Translations under genes and position numbers: made by a program
Origin: Tetracladium setigerum
Lineage: Eukaryota > Ascomycota > Leotiomycetes > Helotiales
DNA length: 64,000 bases
Direction of reading: 5' to 3'
NCBI GenBank assembly: GCA_031472005.1
Contig: PZJY01000007.1
Span: 2,033,808 to 2,097,807, forward strand
Shown: piece by piece, positions 12,035 through 23,375 of the stretch
How the letters are laid out: every line of letters starts with the position of its first letter
Position numbering within the stretch: the first letter of the stretch is position 1
Notes under the pieces: generated by a model
What the model saw: only the letters and a program-made list of their open reading frames with translations
Database searches by the model: none
Told to the model about the DNA's origin: nothing

Positions 12035-12451
12035 CTCGGTCCAGTCAGTGGATGCAGACCCATGCATGATCTTGAACGACCAAAATGATATCTGATTGGG
12101 TACATGGGTTTAGGATCAGCAATTGAATCGCTTTTACATGTTCTGATTATCGATTTCTTTGACGGAGGTTGCTCGGCCGCGGGGGAAGTGGAGATTACCA
12201 AGGTACTGTCAATCTGGTGTTCCCAGCAGACTATTATGTATTGGAGTTTAATAGGAAGAGACTGTCTCGAATGGACTTATCGACTTGATCGGAATCTCTT
12301 CTACAACTCGCTATACTTACTGCATTTGAGTGAAGCCACAACATTCTCAAGGTCAAAAGATAATTGATTTCGGCTTCCATTCTACAGCTCTCCGACAGAA
12401 CTTGCAATTCCCATTCTTTTAACGATTCTGGGAAAACCCCATTCTTCAACC

Positions 12452-13828
12452 ATGCCTTCCCGAACAACATCATCATGGCCTGCGTGGCGGGAGTTTACTC
12501 GAACAGACAAAACCAATCTCAGCGAAGCGGAAGGTCTGGCAATCAAAAATGCAATTGTTGCAGAATATGGCGAGGCAGCGCTCAGAAGAAGTTGGATCAA
12601 GACTTGCAAGAATCTGGAAGTTGTGACCGACAGGATTGCCCACCAAGGAAGCAGCGCCGTTCCCATCTTCGAAGCGAGCAGTATTCTTGGGATTGGATTT
12701 TCGGAAAGCCAAGTCTCACGTATGAAAGAAGCAGGATGTTGTATCATTCGCGAAGCGATCAAGGAGGAGGAAGCCAAGCAACACTACAAAACCGTCAAGT
12801 CCTACATAGCCGACAATTCTTCCAAAATCCGAGGTTGGCCAGCCTCAAGTCCATCAATGTTGCTCTTGTACGACTCTCCAACACAAATAGCCCTTCGCAC
12901 ACATCCAAACCAGCTTTTCTTGCAGCGAAAATTGAACGAATTGTGGCACGGATACTCGGAAGAGGAGGATACATCGCCAGAACCTCTCCTTTACACCGAT
13001 GGAATTCGAGATCGCCCTGCAAAGCAAGCTTTTTTGGGCTTGGGACCACACATCGATGCAGGGAGTTTGGCGCGATGGGCTGATCCTGCATATCGCCATG
13101 TTTATCATCACATCTTTTCCGGCAATCCAGAGTTGCACGATTGTTACGATATTCAATCTCGCAAATCAGCTGATCAATATCATTATCCTGGTCCGGCACA
13201 CTCGACTGTTTTGCGTGCGTTCCAAGGTTGGACAGCATTATCGCGGAATGCGCCTGGCGAGGGGAGTCTCTTGCTCTACCCGAATGTTGAAGTTGTCATA
13301 GCTTATTTGCTTCTGCGACCCTTTTTTACACCACCGGCGGACGAATCCAAGATAATGGATGCAAGTGAGTGGTTGTTCGATAGTGATAACTCTTGGTTTC
13401 CTGGTACCTTCAAAGAACAGAGTCAACTGCTGTCCCCGTCCTCCCATCCTCACCTACGCCTAAAAGATTGTCTCATCAATCTACCTCCAATGAAAGCCGG
13501 TGATACAGTTTGGTGGCACGCAGACGTAAGTTTTACTTCTTTTCGAGGTCATTTGTTGCATTACTGATGACTATCGTAGATGTGTCATGCTGTTGACGCT
13601 GAGCACAACGGTACTGAGAGTGCAAGTGTTGTGTATATTGGTGCTTGTCCTACTACAGCAGTCAATAAGATCTACATCAAAAACCAGCTCAAAGCAGCGC
13701 TTGCTGGTACACCACCGCCAGATTATGCTGACGAATCCGATCTGCTAGAGTCTAGCTTGAAGGGATATGTGGGCTACGCGGGACTTGATGAAGAAGCGAA
13801 GAAAGCACTTGGTTTCTACCTCGACTAG
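12452..13828 (+). CDS. DUF1479 (YbiU-like) putative Fe(II)/2-oxoglutarate-dependent oxygenase
   Basis: Two exons, 12452-13525 and 13580-13828, with a GTAAGT..TAG intron in phase 0, giving 440 residues. It matches the DUF1479 family typified by E. coli YbiU, whose fold resembles the iron/2-oxoglutarate oxygenases. Likely iron ligands are seen in LGPHIDAGSLARW (HxD pattern) and in VWWHADMCHAVD near the C-terminus, exactly across the splice. RNAPGEGSLLLYPN is another conserved block. The family reaction is not established, so an oxidation of the cluster's substrate is inference only. The gene is convergent with the Zn2Cys6 gene (76 bp between stops) and divergent from the permease. Confidence 0.85.
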
Positions 13829-13904
13829 TGCATCTTTTTGTAAAAATAAATATTGAATTGTTCAAACAGTATTAAAAAGTTTAGAAATTTTGATAGATTT
13901 CCAC

Positions 13905-15837
13905 TCAATTATCAAGTAATGTCTGTATCATTTCAAGCCCTTTCAATGCGACCGCATTCCATGACTTGACAGCTTCGAGGTATTGAATACAGCAGTCCAC
14001 ATCTTCCCTAAAATCATCATCTTCGGAGTCTTGACCTTTGGATTCAAAAATCAAGCACACTGCTGCAGCTACAACGTGTACCGATAAAGCCCTATGAGCA
14101 AGTTTTTGTCAGACAGAGCAACTCATCATTCAATATGCAAGAACTTACCATTGTCTCCGTTTCGCAATTGGTTGCAGCGATTGGTGAGTTATCCATATTA
14201 TGCCCTTTGCCGAACTCAGACAGATTGATCTTGGTCCACTCAAGGTTTCTGGTGAGGCCAGCCAATGCTTTTGCAGTGTTCTATTGATGTGCAGCCGATG
14301 GTACAGGAACACCAGACTCAGGTCCCATCTTTGCCATGCGATCCAAGGATACAGTTGATCGCGCTGTAGATTCTGCGGACTGTCTGCTTGTAGGTGCAAC
14401 GGCAAGGTGTCGATAATATCCGCCAAATTTGCGTCGGCCTCGAAGACAACTTGCTGCGCCGACAAGCGTCCAGATTTGAGATTGGCTTTGAAACGATGAA
14501 ATGCGAGTGCGATTTGAGCCATGACTTTATGATACTGAATAGGCGATATGGCTTCCTCTGTTGCAGTTGTTGCTACGTTTGGATCGTCGTTCAAGTCTAC
14601 CGATGGTAACGGTACACAAAAATCTCCTTCCGATATGCTCGGAATACAATATGGTAATGCCAACCTATCTCTAAACATCAATAATTGACCGAAACATGGA
14701 TAATGTATGATCTGTACCATTCCAAGATCATAAGAGTCCACCATAACCTCTGGCAGCATTCTGGCTTGAGACCCACCACTGCTGAACAGCTGTCCTTGTG
14801 CATCTTCAGACTTTGGCCAATTCGAATAGCACAGCATAACATATTAGATGCGAGATCAGAGTCTCCAAAATTATTAAAGCAAATACCCAAGACAGCAATG
14901 GTTTGGACTGTGCGAATGTCATTGGTTCTCATAAACTGAGCCGCTTCCAAGCAGTAGAGCGCGCTGCTATACCAGGTCCGAATAAGCATTTGATGGTTGT
15001 CTACAGGCCGATTAGTCTGACGATATGCTAATTCAGAAAGCTTTCTTACTGCTGGGGAGTCCAAAAAGCTTTGCCTCGTCGTCATCTGCAATGAGCAATG
15101 CCGCCTGAAGTCTCATGAGCCATTAGCTTCAAAGTCCCAAAAGGAAAGGCCACCACGCATAAACTTACGGCAATCACACTGAAGTATAGAGCAAGCCATG
15201 CCGGTTCCATGCTATCAAGATCTTCTCCTCTCTCCAATCTGTCCAAAAATTGAACATGCTCGATTTCAAACACCGGATGATCGAGCGCAGCATGCACCCA
15301 TGAATTCCAGATACGATCGAACTCAACGAGTGCCAGACTACAAAACCGGTTTGGAAGGATTATATTTGGCCATATTTTCCGGACGGATGGTAAAGGCTCA
15401 TTCCTGGGCGCAAACAAATGGTCTTCGAATGTGTTAAACTCCGCATCGATATTAAATGGAGCTATGGGACTTTCAGCCTCCACTCCCTGTGGTGTTTTTA
15501 CACACTCGAGCTGTCTCTTTAATCGACGATTCTCTTGCAATAGTTCATCATAGGATAGCGTATCTTGATCTTGCGAACTACAGCCACGAATTAGCACGTT
15601 TGGTTTGAGGATCTTTGTGGCGAGGTGCACGAACACAACAACCTTGCCACGAACAATCACAGCTTCGCGAGTGCAATCATTTGCAAATCCTCGCCGAATA
15701 CACTGTTTACAAGGGATGCTCTTGTCGCATCGCACTTTGCGACTCTTACACGATACACATGACTTCGGGGCTCGCTGTGTGGTCCGCAGTGCAACAATAT
15801 CTTGGCTGGTCGAGATTCTGCCTGTGACCCCAGCCAT
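13905..15837 (-). CDS. Zn2Cys6 transcription factor with fungal-specific TF domain
   Basis: The N-terminus has the binuclear zinc cluster CVSCKSRKVRCDKSIPCKQC.. with spacing CX2CX6CX5CX2CX8C, followed by a short coiled coil (DELLQENRRLKRQLE). Exon 1 is 15837-15169, exon 2 starts at 15085 and the last exon is 14091-13905; the first and third introns restore frame. The middle homology region has the CQRLWWTLMILEW motif and DRLALPYCIPSIS, but the intron between these blocks is problematic: the obvious donor at EW (GTACAG) joined to TTTAG creates TGA, while a donor 30 bp earlier keeps frame but removes the WW motif. An upstream ATG at 15960 is possible. It probably regulates its neighbours. Confidence 0.82.
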
Positions 15838-16303
15838 TCTTTTGCTGATAGGCAGGTGGCTAGAACGATGGCCGAATTGATATCGTTCTCCAGAATTGAT
15901 TGCCCTGTTGTTGCAGTATCGCCGCGGCGCGAAATGGTTTGTCCAGTTTGAAGGGAACATCGGCCGTGCTCGGTCGAGCTAGAGCAAGTAGCATGGCTAG
16001 TCATCGGAAATATCCCACTCTAGAGTACACAACATCCAAAGAGAATAAATATATGATTTATCGCACACTGCCGCTTCCTCCCAGATAAAACGAAAGCCGG
16101 TATCCGGAAGCTCTGATCGCCGATTTGTCAAAAGAGCCACGGCGATTTCCGAGAACTTTGAAATACGTTTTGCAACGACACATGGTGTAAAGTCATACAC
16201 GTCCTATCTCAATCTATTGAACACAACTGTGAGCGATTCCCAAGTTACAAAAGCTCATACACTGCCGTTAGTATAGAATCGCGTTGCGACCACCGAATTC
16301 GAG
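15838..16303. promoter_or_regulatory. Divergent promoter between Zn2Cys6 gene and guanine deaminase
   Basis: 466 bp between divergent start codons with one CTCGGTCGAG inverted repeat at 15969-15978. This is the same motif found twice upstream of the permease/DUF1479 pair. Confidence 0.5.
15969..15978. promoter_or_regulatory. Candidate regulator site CTCGGTCGAG
   Basis: Exact copy of the site at 11960-11969, with two further matching bases on the left (TG). If the alternative upstream start at 15960 of the Zn2Cys6 gene were used, the site would lie directly in front of that ATG. Confidence 0.5.
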
Positions 16304-17668
16304 ATGAAAGCAAAACTTGTGATATCCGGATGTATTATCCATTCCATCTCAGAAAATGAAGCAGAACTCATCAACAATGGTCTGCTCATCGTTCACACCG
16401 ACGGCCGAATAGCTATGTTGGAGAGAGACGCGTCAAAGGACAGGGTGGCCCAGGTATTATCAGAACTCGGACTTGACGAATCCTCTCAAGAAGTGAAGAT
16501 CCTCAAAAGAGGCGAATTCTTGATTCCAGGCTTCGTGGACACGCACAATCATGCTCCTCAATGGGGCCAACGAGGTCTTGGACGAGGCCTTCAAATTCTC
16601 GAATGGCTGGACAATATTACATTTCCCAACGAAAGCAAATTCAAAGACACCAATTACGCAAGGAAGATGTACACCTCCTGTGTTGAAGGATTCATCAAGC
16701 AAGGCATCACAACAGCATCATACTACGGCTCACTCCACGGGCCCGCGACCAAAATCCTTGCCGAAATCTGCCATGCCAAAGGCCAGCGGGCTTTCGTGGG
16801 CAAATGCAACATGAATCGGAACGCGCCGGATTTCTATCGCGATGCTAGCATCGAGGAATCTTTGCAGGTGACTGAAGACTTCATCCAGCACGTCGAACGA
16901 CTCGATCCGCACGGTGAACTGGTGACGCCGATCCTCACGCCGCGTTTCGCTATCTCGTGCGAGCCAGAGCTGCTTGAAGGGCTAGGAAAGATGGCAGCGC
17001 AGAAGCCTCATTTGCCGATTCAAACACATTTCAATGAAGCTGAATCTGAGATCGCAGCTACGCTATCGCTGTTTCCGCAATTTTCAAACGAGGCGGATCT
17101 TTATGAGCATTTTGGCCTGCTTGGGGATCGATCGATCCTTGCTCATTGTACTCACATGACGGAATATGAGTTTGGACGTCTGAAGGCCTTGAATTGTGGA
17201 GTTGCACATTGCCCTATTGCTAATACCACCGTCGGCGGAGGCTACATGGCGGCTCCCATTCGAGAGTATTTACGACGTGGTATCAAAGTCGGTCTGGGAA
17301 CGGACAGTGGTGGAGGATTTTCTGCTTCTATACTGGATGCCATGCGTCAGGCGTTCATCGTGTCGAATTCTCGCGAGATGATGAGCAAAGGCGCGGAGCC
17401 TTCTTTGACTTTGCACGAGTGCTTCTATCTCTCAACACTGGGTGGTGCACGTGTCTGTGGTCTAGAGAAGGAGATTGGAAATTTTGAGGTTGGCAAACAG
17501 TTTGATGCGCTTGTCATCAACACGGTGGATGAAAAGTTCAAGGGTGTTGTTACCTATATCGAGGACGAAGACAGTTTACCTACGATCTTTGAGAAATTCT
17601 TGATGAGTGGAGATGATCGCAACATTGCCGAAGTGTTCGTACAAGGAAGGTCTATCAAGAAAGAATAA
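16304..17668 (+). CDS. Guanine deaminase (amidohydrolase superfamily)
   Basis: Intronless, 454 residues, a normal length for the family. Guanine deaminase converts guanine to xanthine plus ammonia with a catalytic zinc. The metal and catalytic motifs are all present in order: PGFVDTHNHAPQ (HxH, residues about 75-86), THFNEAESE (His plus Glu), HCTHMTEYE (His) and GTDSGGGFSAS (Asp). GRGLQILEWLDNITFP is a typical guanine-deaminase block after the first motif. Close paralogues in the superfamily act on other purines or pterins, so exact specificity is not proven. The gene is divergent from the Zn2Cys6 regulator. Xanthine made here would need an oxygenase or dehydrogenase encoded elsewhere. Confidence 0.88.
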   Translation: MKAKLVISGCIIHSISENEAELINNGLLIVHTDGRIAMLERDASKDRVAQVLSELGLDESSQEVKILKRGEFLIPGFVDTHNHAPQWGQRGLGRGLQILEWLDNITFPNESKFKDTNYARKMYTSCVEGFIKQGITTASYYGSLHGPATKILAEICHAKGQRAFVGKCNMNRNAPDFYRDASIEESLQVTEDFIQHVERLDPHGELVTPILTPRFAISCEPELLEGLGKMAAQKPHLPIQTHFNEAESEIAATLSLFPQFSNEADLYEHFGLLGDRSILAHCTHMTEYEFGRLKALNCGVAHCPIANTTVGGGYMAAPIREYLRRGIKVGLGTDSGGGFSASILDAMRQAFIVSNSREMMSKGAEPSLTLHECFYLSTLGGARVCGLEKEIGNFEVGKQFDALVINTVDEKFKGVVTYIEDEDSLPTIFEKFLMSGDDRNIAEVFVQGRSIKKE

Positions 17669-18259
17669 AAGCTTGTCCCTACAGTATCAAGGAATAATCC
17701 CAATGATCGCGAGCATCAAATAACTCTTCGTAACACTTCGATAATATCTTGAACGGGTGCAAACGGTGGCGACGAGTCGTCTTCTATCACCTCGCAGAAT
17801 GTCAAGCGCAGCTTCGTGAGTCGAGGAAGTGCTCCAAAGGTTGAGGATAAAACCGAAAGATCAACGCCGTTGTCCATGATGGTTAAATTTGGCCAGTCCA
17901 TCCCACATACTTATAAAGAGGCTTCGACTGGATTGGGCACGATACCAGACTAGATCATTTTCTTCTCTAATATTACTCAAACATTTTGTTGTGGTTCACA
18001 GAAGATATCAACTTCACATGCGAGTATTTCTTCCCAAATCAGCCTGACTTTCTTGAGACGAAATAGGAAATTTGGCAATGAAGTCAACGAAGTAGTGGAT
18101 TAACGCTTAAAAGTATGGCGGCACTGCAAAAGGAGGACTCAGCGAGGACAACCGGGCAGGTACTGAAAAAGACGTTACGCTAAAATGGTCCCTCTTTCCC
18201 CCTTTCCTTCCTTCACCTCACAATCCATCCCACCTCCCTCCAACTCCCAAATCCCCACC
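17669..18259. other. Intergenic downstream of guanine deaminase
   Basis: About 590 bp containing one short minus-strand relic (17716-17901) and otherwise nothing supported. Confidence 0.4.
17716..17901 (-). pseudogene. Possible leucine-rich-repeat/F-box-like fragment
   Basis: A 61-codon frame with LRR-like spacing (LPRLTKLRLTFCEV) resembling the tail of fungal F-box/LRR proteins. There is no domain upstream, so it is at most a remnant; chance is also possible. Confidence 0.25.
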
Positions 18260-21200
18260 CTACAAATTTAAAACCCCACCAACCAACCCTTCATGCTCCC
18301 TTTTCAACTCCCTAATCACCCCCATCAATTTCTCCTTTCGTCTACGCTCCTCCAGTACCACATGATTACTCGCGGCAGCATCTACAGTTGGACGACTAGA
18401 CGCCACCACCGCCATCTCCACATCCGCAGCGATGAGTTTAAGAACGGCACACACCAAAGTATTGAGCTCATCGAAAGTCTCCTCAACCAGTCTTTCCATA
18501 TTTCCCTGGATCCTGACCGAGATTTGTGGGAAGAGTGTGCCATCCGTGATTCGGTTTTGCACGATGGATCGTTGGCGCGCGGCTTTTCCCGTGCCTGTTT
18601 TTGGGGGTTAGCACAGTGAAGGGAAAAAATGAGAAAGATATGCGGTGGTAGGTAGGTAGTGATGTGTATGAGAATGAGAATGGGATGAATGGAAGAGAGA
18701 GATTGGTATTGTATGTAAAGTTGGAAGAAGGATGGGCAGGGTGATTGATATATACTAACCACTTTGTCCTGCTGCTGCCCGATATGCTGGAATCATCTCG
18801 GAGACGATGTAAGATGAGGCATTGGGTTCGGATGAATGCTGTTTTATCAATCTAGAGAGACACTTTAGTACAGTGATCAAATCTCCTTTTCGTCAAATCG
18901 AGCTTGAAAGAGCCGGATATGAGCGAAATGTAAAGGGGCCGTACTTGACCTCGCGAGTAAACTTGTGTTGTACTAAGCCGCACTTATACTCTATATCCTG
19001 GATTCTGAAGTCAATTCCCTTAATTAACGCTGAAGGTAAACCTTTGTCTAAATTATATAAATCGTTAGCAGTGTTATTTCGGCAATTGGTTTTCGCTCCA
19101 ACGTACCCCTAAGGTGAGATTGCAAATTGGTCAAGCAGACTTTGATAGACCCGAGGAGCTCATCAAAGACATCAGAGATCTCGTCTTCAAGCAAATTCCA
19201 CTGGAACGACAACTCCATTCTCATTTTCCAGATCAGTTCCGCATTCCAGTTCACATGGCCACGCTTCGCTGTTGCGTGATCACCGTTGTTCAAACACCAC
19301 GCGTTGTACTGAGCTATGTAGCGGGGATTAGTAAAAGGAGTCAAAAGGGGTGTAAACTGGTGAAGTATTTACTCCAGTGCCACTACATTAAGTTAGACCG
19401 GCGCCATTGTTATGGTAAATGGGGTTTACATACTGAATCCCACCCTCGGCTTTTGGCTTTTGCGGCACCTTCCCAGGAGTCGTTAAGTTTTTCTGTTTCA
19501 TACAGTCAACAAATTTTCGCTCAGATATCAATCTTAAAGCTGAACTTACCCAGATAGTCGGAAAGAACCTCTTCAAACGTATCTTTGAACTCATTTCTAG
19601 AGCTCTTGATCGTGTCGCGTACCTTCATTGATTAATTTCGCACGAGCAAGAGGCAGAAGACAACGCACCTCTTTTCGAACCGCTCTCAAGGTATCAGGAA
19701 TCGACTCGTATCGTTTGGTGTTATCGACTAGAGTAACAGGTGGGGGAACACTTGCCCAAAGTTCAACAGAACTGAGTAAACTGGACAGTGTTGACTGGAG
19801 GAAGTGCTTTGCCTTGAGAAGTTGAGCTTCTGCGGTAATCTTGTGACAGAACTGGCGAAGTTCGGGAACGCCGCTTGCATCAACCATTTCAAAATTGCCT
19901 TTTCTGGAATACTTCTCATAAAGAGTGTTGGATACACAAAATACTTCCAATTGGCCGCCAGGAACTTTTGAGGCATAAGCATTCTGGAGACCGTCTTTCA
20001 CGTGGCTGTTTCGAGACTTGATCAGGAGAAGTTCTTGTCTGTCACGACCCTGTTAGCCTTTATCTACGCAGATTTTGACAGATGCCAACATACTTCCGTT
20101 TCAATTGTTTCTTGAGAACTTTGTTCTTGCTTTTCTTGGCAGCCTCGATATCTCTGTCGAGCTGTTCCATCACCAATGGGGATATCTTCTTGTCAGTGCC
20201 ACAAAATTCTCTTCGTGCGGTCTTCTGGTTGATATCCTGACCATGTTAGTATCTCGGGTTTTGTGGAAGAGGAGCTCTGCTCTACTTCTGATTTGGTGCA
20301 GACAACTGCCAAATTCAAACTCCTCCCACCAGACTCTTCCCAATCAACAGGAGAATGCCGAGCTAGAACGCTGTAGAGAGACGATTTGAGGGACTGATCT
20401 GTAATGGCTCGCGATATTTTAGCGACGATAAAAATATTGTCACATTTCATTAGGTAGGTCTGTGTTGCTCTGACTCGTGCTAGGTTGGTATCTTGCAAAC
20501 CTATTTTGGAGCTGTGTATTAGTTTTGTATTCAATTCGTTCGGACAAGAACCTACCAGGTAAGTCTGCAAGTACAATGCCAGTCTTCAGCACTTGAGAAT
20601 CTAGATAGACGCTAGAATAGAAGCAAGATCAGACAGTTGCAATTAAAATGCCTTGAAAGGGTACCATAACTTACCGGATAATCTTCGTGAAAGGCCAGAA
20701 CCTATCTTGCATAAATATGCTTGTCATTTCACAACATTCTTCTGCGGTGTCCGCTGTTGCCTTCCAGATTCCAGAATCGCCACCGCTTGGCCACTCAAGC
20801 TCATGTGCCCACTGTATAAGTTGGTTCGTGGCTCTGTCCAACCCCCCTCACCCATTTCAGTGAGCAAGTTCTTGTTAAAAGCTCTCTGGTGATTGAATCC
20901 GGCCTCGAGCGCTGACCACGCCTGCTCAGACTCCCTCTGATATCGAGCATAGTCCTTGGCACTTACTTCGTCGTCTTCGGTTTTCGGGAGGAATATTTGA
21001 CGATAGTTCCAGAGAAGTTCTTTGATAAGGTCCTCGATTTCTGATTTGGAAAGGTACTCCGCTTCGATTGTGATGGGACTGGTATGCTCCCCTGTTCTTT
21101 GCCTATATTCGGTGACAACCGATGTGCAAGCTGCACCAATGTCTCCCTGTAATATGTTAGTAAGAGAAACAAAAAGTATGCGTGCAGTCGCGAGACAGAG

Positions 21201-22284
21201 CTGTCAACGTACTGTTTTGGCAATCTCTGGGAAATGGAGCAGAGAATTGATGAGACTGCTTTTCCCTGTAAGAACATTAGACGCCGCAGCTATCCTTGAA
21301 AAGAAGACAATTACCTTCCCCAGAGTCTCCGAGGACTGCGATCGTCCTTGTTTCAGAACTTTCGAAAGTCGATTGTTGTCTGGCGTCTTTGCATAACCTC
21401 TCTAGATCACCTGGAAGTTTTGAGGAAATAGCCACCCTCTCAATGGCCGCGGCAACCTTGCTTGCAATTTCCAGGCCGCTTTTCAGGGTGGCTTGGAAAT
21501 CTGGGGTGAAGAAGGGTTCTTGAGGAGCCTCTTCATCTCGCACATCGTAGGGTCGCACGCTATCATCGTCATAACTAACGACCGATACATCAGAGACATC
21601 AGAAACACTTCGCTGACGAGAGCCGCTGGGATTTGGACTCGGGCTCGGACTTAGACCTAGCTCTCGGCCCAATTGTAGAGGAGTTGTTGGTCTGGAGGAG
21701 GAAGAATAGCGAGTGTCGGGGATGATGGAGTCTGTGTGATCTTGAATGATCGTAGGAATGCCTTGCGATAAGGAGTGATCCGTATCAATAACCGCAATCT
21801 TTTCATCTGAGTATAAAGAGTTTAACGGTTGTAGAATCTCGTGGTCAGGCGTCGATAATTGTGGTAAGAAGGTAAAATTCGACGCAATTGTGGAATCTTG
21901 CGACCGCGAAACAGGCCGTTCTTCTGCTTCGGGAGATTGCGAAGATGTTGTATTGTGTGGGAATAGATTTCTGAAGAACTCGCTCTCCCGCTCGCCAGGT
22001 CGAGAGTTATTCCTTGGTTTGCCAAACTGGAAGGTGGTTCTGGGGACATTTGATGCTGGGGATGGAAGGTGATGTGCATCGAAGATTGCATCTGCCGTTT
22101 GGTCGGTAGCGTTTGTTGTAGATGAAGATGTTTGAAATAGAGATGCAGAAGTATTTGGAACATTCAATGAACTGCCAGAGTTCCCGCTGCTTCTACTTCT
22201 ATTTCTTGCCCTGATTGGGAGAGGATGGATTTTGCGACTTTGAGGAGGAGGGGTTTCCGAAGAATTCGAAAATGAAAATGACAT
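18260..22284 (-). CDS. Large dynamin-like GTPase of nuclear GTPase SLIP-GC type
   Basis: A multi-exon gene with about ten exons. Exon 1 (22284-21315) encodes a long Ser/Pro/Asn-rich disordered N-terminus ending in the P-loop GDSGEGKSSLINSL, which is split by an intron (GTAATT..CAG) and resumes at 21265. Downstream frames give GDIGAACTSVVTEYRQR (switch region), LADLPGLQDTNLAR (G3, DxPG), LAVVCTKSE (G4), a lysine-rich coiled region, WCLNNGDHATAKRGHVNWN, and a C-terminal helical block (MERLVEETFDELN) to 18260. This order matches fungal proteins annotated as SLIP-GC-like nuclear GTPases. Their role in fungi is unknown; animal SLIP-GC protects genome integrity in B cells. One junction near 19622 does not keep frame. 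Exon borders in the 18.6-19.6 kb part are uncertain. Confidence 0.8.
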
Positions 22285-23375
22285 TTTCCCCTACAGAAAG
22301 ATAAGAATGATTGAAAGCTTTCCTTTTGATATAAATTTGATTGTGGTAAATGATCCCCTTCACAACTAAGAATTTGAATGGGAAGAGAAAGAGGGGAAAG
22401 GAAAGAGGCAGCAGATGTTGTCTCCTGCATTGGGACATACTTCAACTGAAGCCGAGCATGGTGTGGTGGGGTGTTCGGCAAACAAGGAAACATTGAAACA
22501 CCAACATATTGTAATTCAAAACATTGAAACACCAACATACTGTAACTCAAAACACAAATCATCCGCGCGCTAATGATACTACCTGCTGATACATGCAGGC
22601 CGGGGAGTGATAACGAACCTGTTAGCCAGATAGATAACTTACTGTAAAGTCCCTAGATCGAGACGGGAAATTTCCTCCCCAGCCATGCCGGTGGGAATGG
22701 AAATGTAGATCTAATAAGCGAAGTGCTCTATTGACTTCGTTGAAGATGGGGAAGCTTCATAGGTACGTAGTCTGCCCGTAAATGGGGGATAAACTATAAT
22801 TCCAGCTAGCTAGCTTCTTCAATTGACGCGCTTAATTGACAAGGGTTCCGGGAGAGTAGGGGGCACTTTCCCGGCCAGGGATTAATTGTATCGCTTCAGA
22901 AAGAAGTCGCAATGAAGTTTCATCTACTGTGATCTCTTTGTCAGCCTCCTCCTAAATGGGAAACAATGCTTTGGCAAGCTACCTACCTATCTGCATAATG
23001 GCCACAAGGCGTGAAAATGAGCCACTTCAAGCAACGCAATGGTAGTATCAAAAATCACTACAATTCCTGCCTTTAGATACCGTGACTTGAGACTCGCAAT
23101 TTTCCTGAAACTCTCCCAATGCAGGTATAGCAACACATCTGTTTTTAAATCCAAACTGCGTTCACTAGACGAAAAATTAATGGATGAAGATGCAGTGGGA
23201 CAGGGTCATTCTTTTTGGATATTCCTGCCCTACGCTTTTTGATTGCGTACCGCATGCTTGAGCTTGCTGATTCGGACTCACTCTATCTCGTCTCCAAGTC
23301 TCAATTGCGTATTTCTATGTCTAAAACTCCAAAAGCCCACCAAAAAACGCCCGTTATTACCATCCTCATAATCAA
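22285..23375. other. Intergenic
   Basis: Upstream of the GTPase start and downstream of the TmpA-like stop. Short direct repeats of AAACATTGAAACACCAACAT occur near 22489-22545. No supported gene. Confidence 0.45.

Larger units (their letters stand above)
11712..12451. promoter_or_regulatory. Divergent promoter between permease and DUF1479 gene
   Basis: A 740-bp interval between two divergent start codons. It contains two CTCGNNCGAG inverted repeats (11960-11969 and 12025-12034) plus nearby extra CGG triplets. CGG inverted repeats are the classic target of Zn2Cys6 regulators. Confidence 0.55.
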
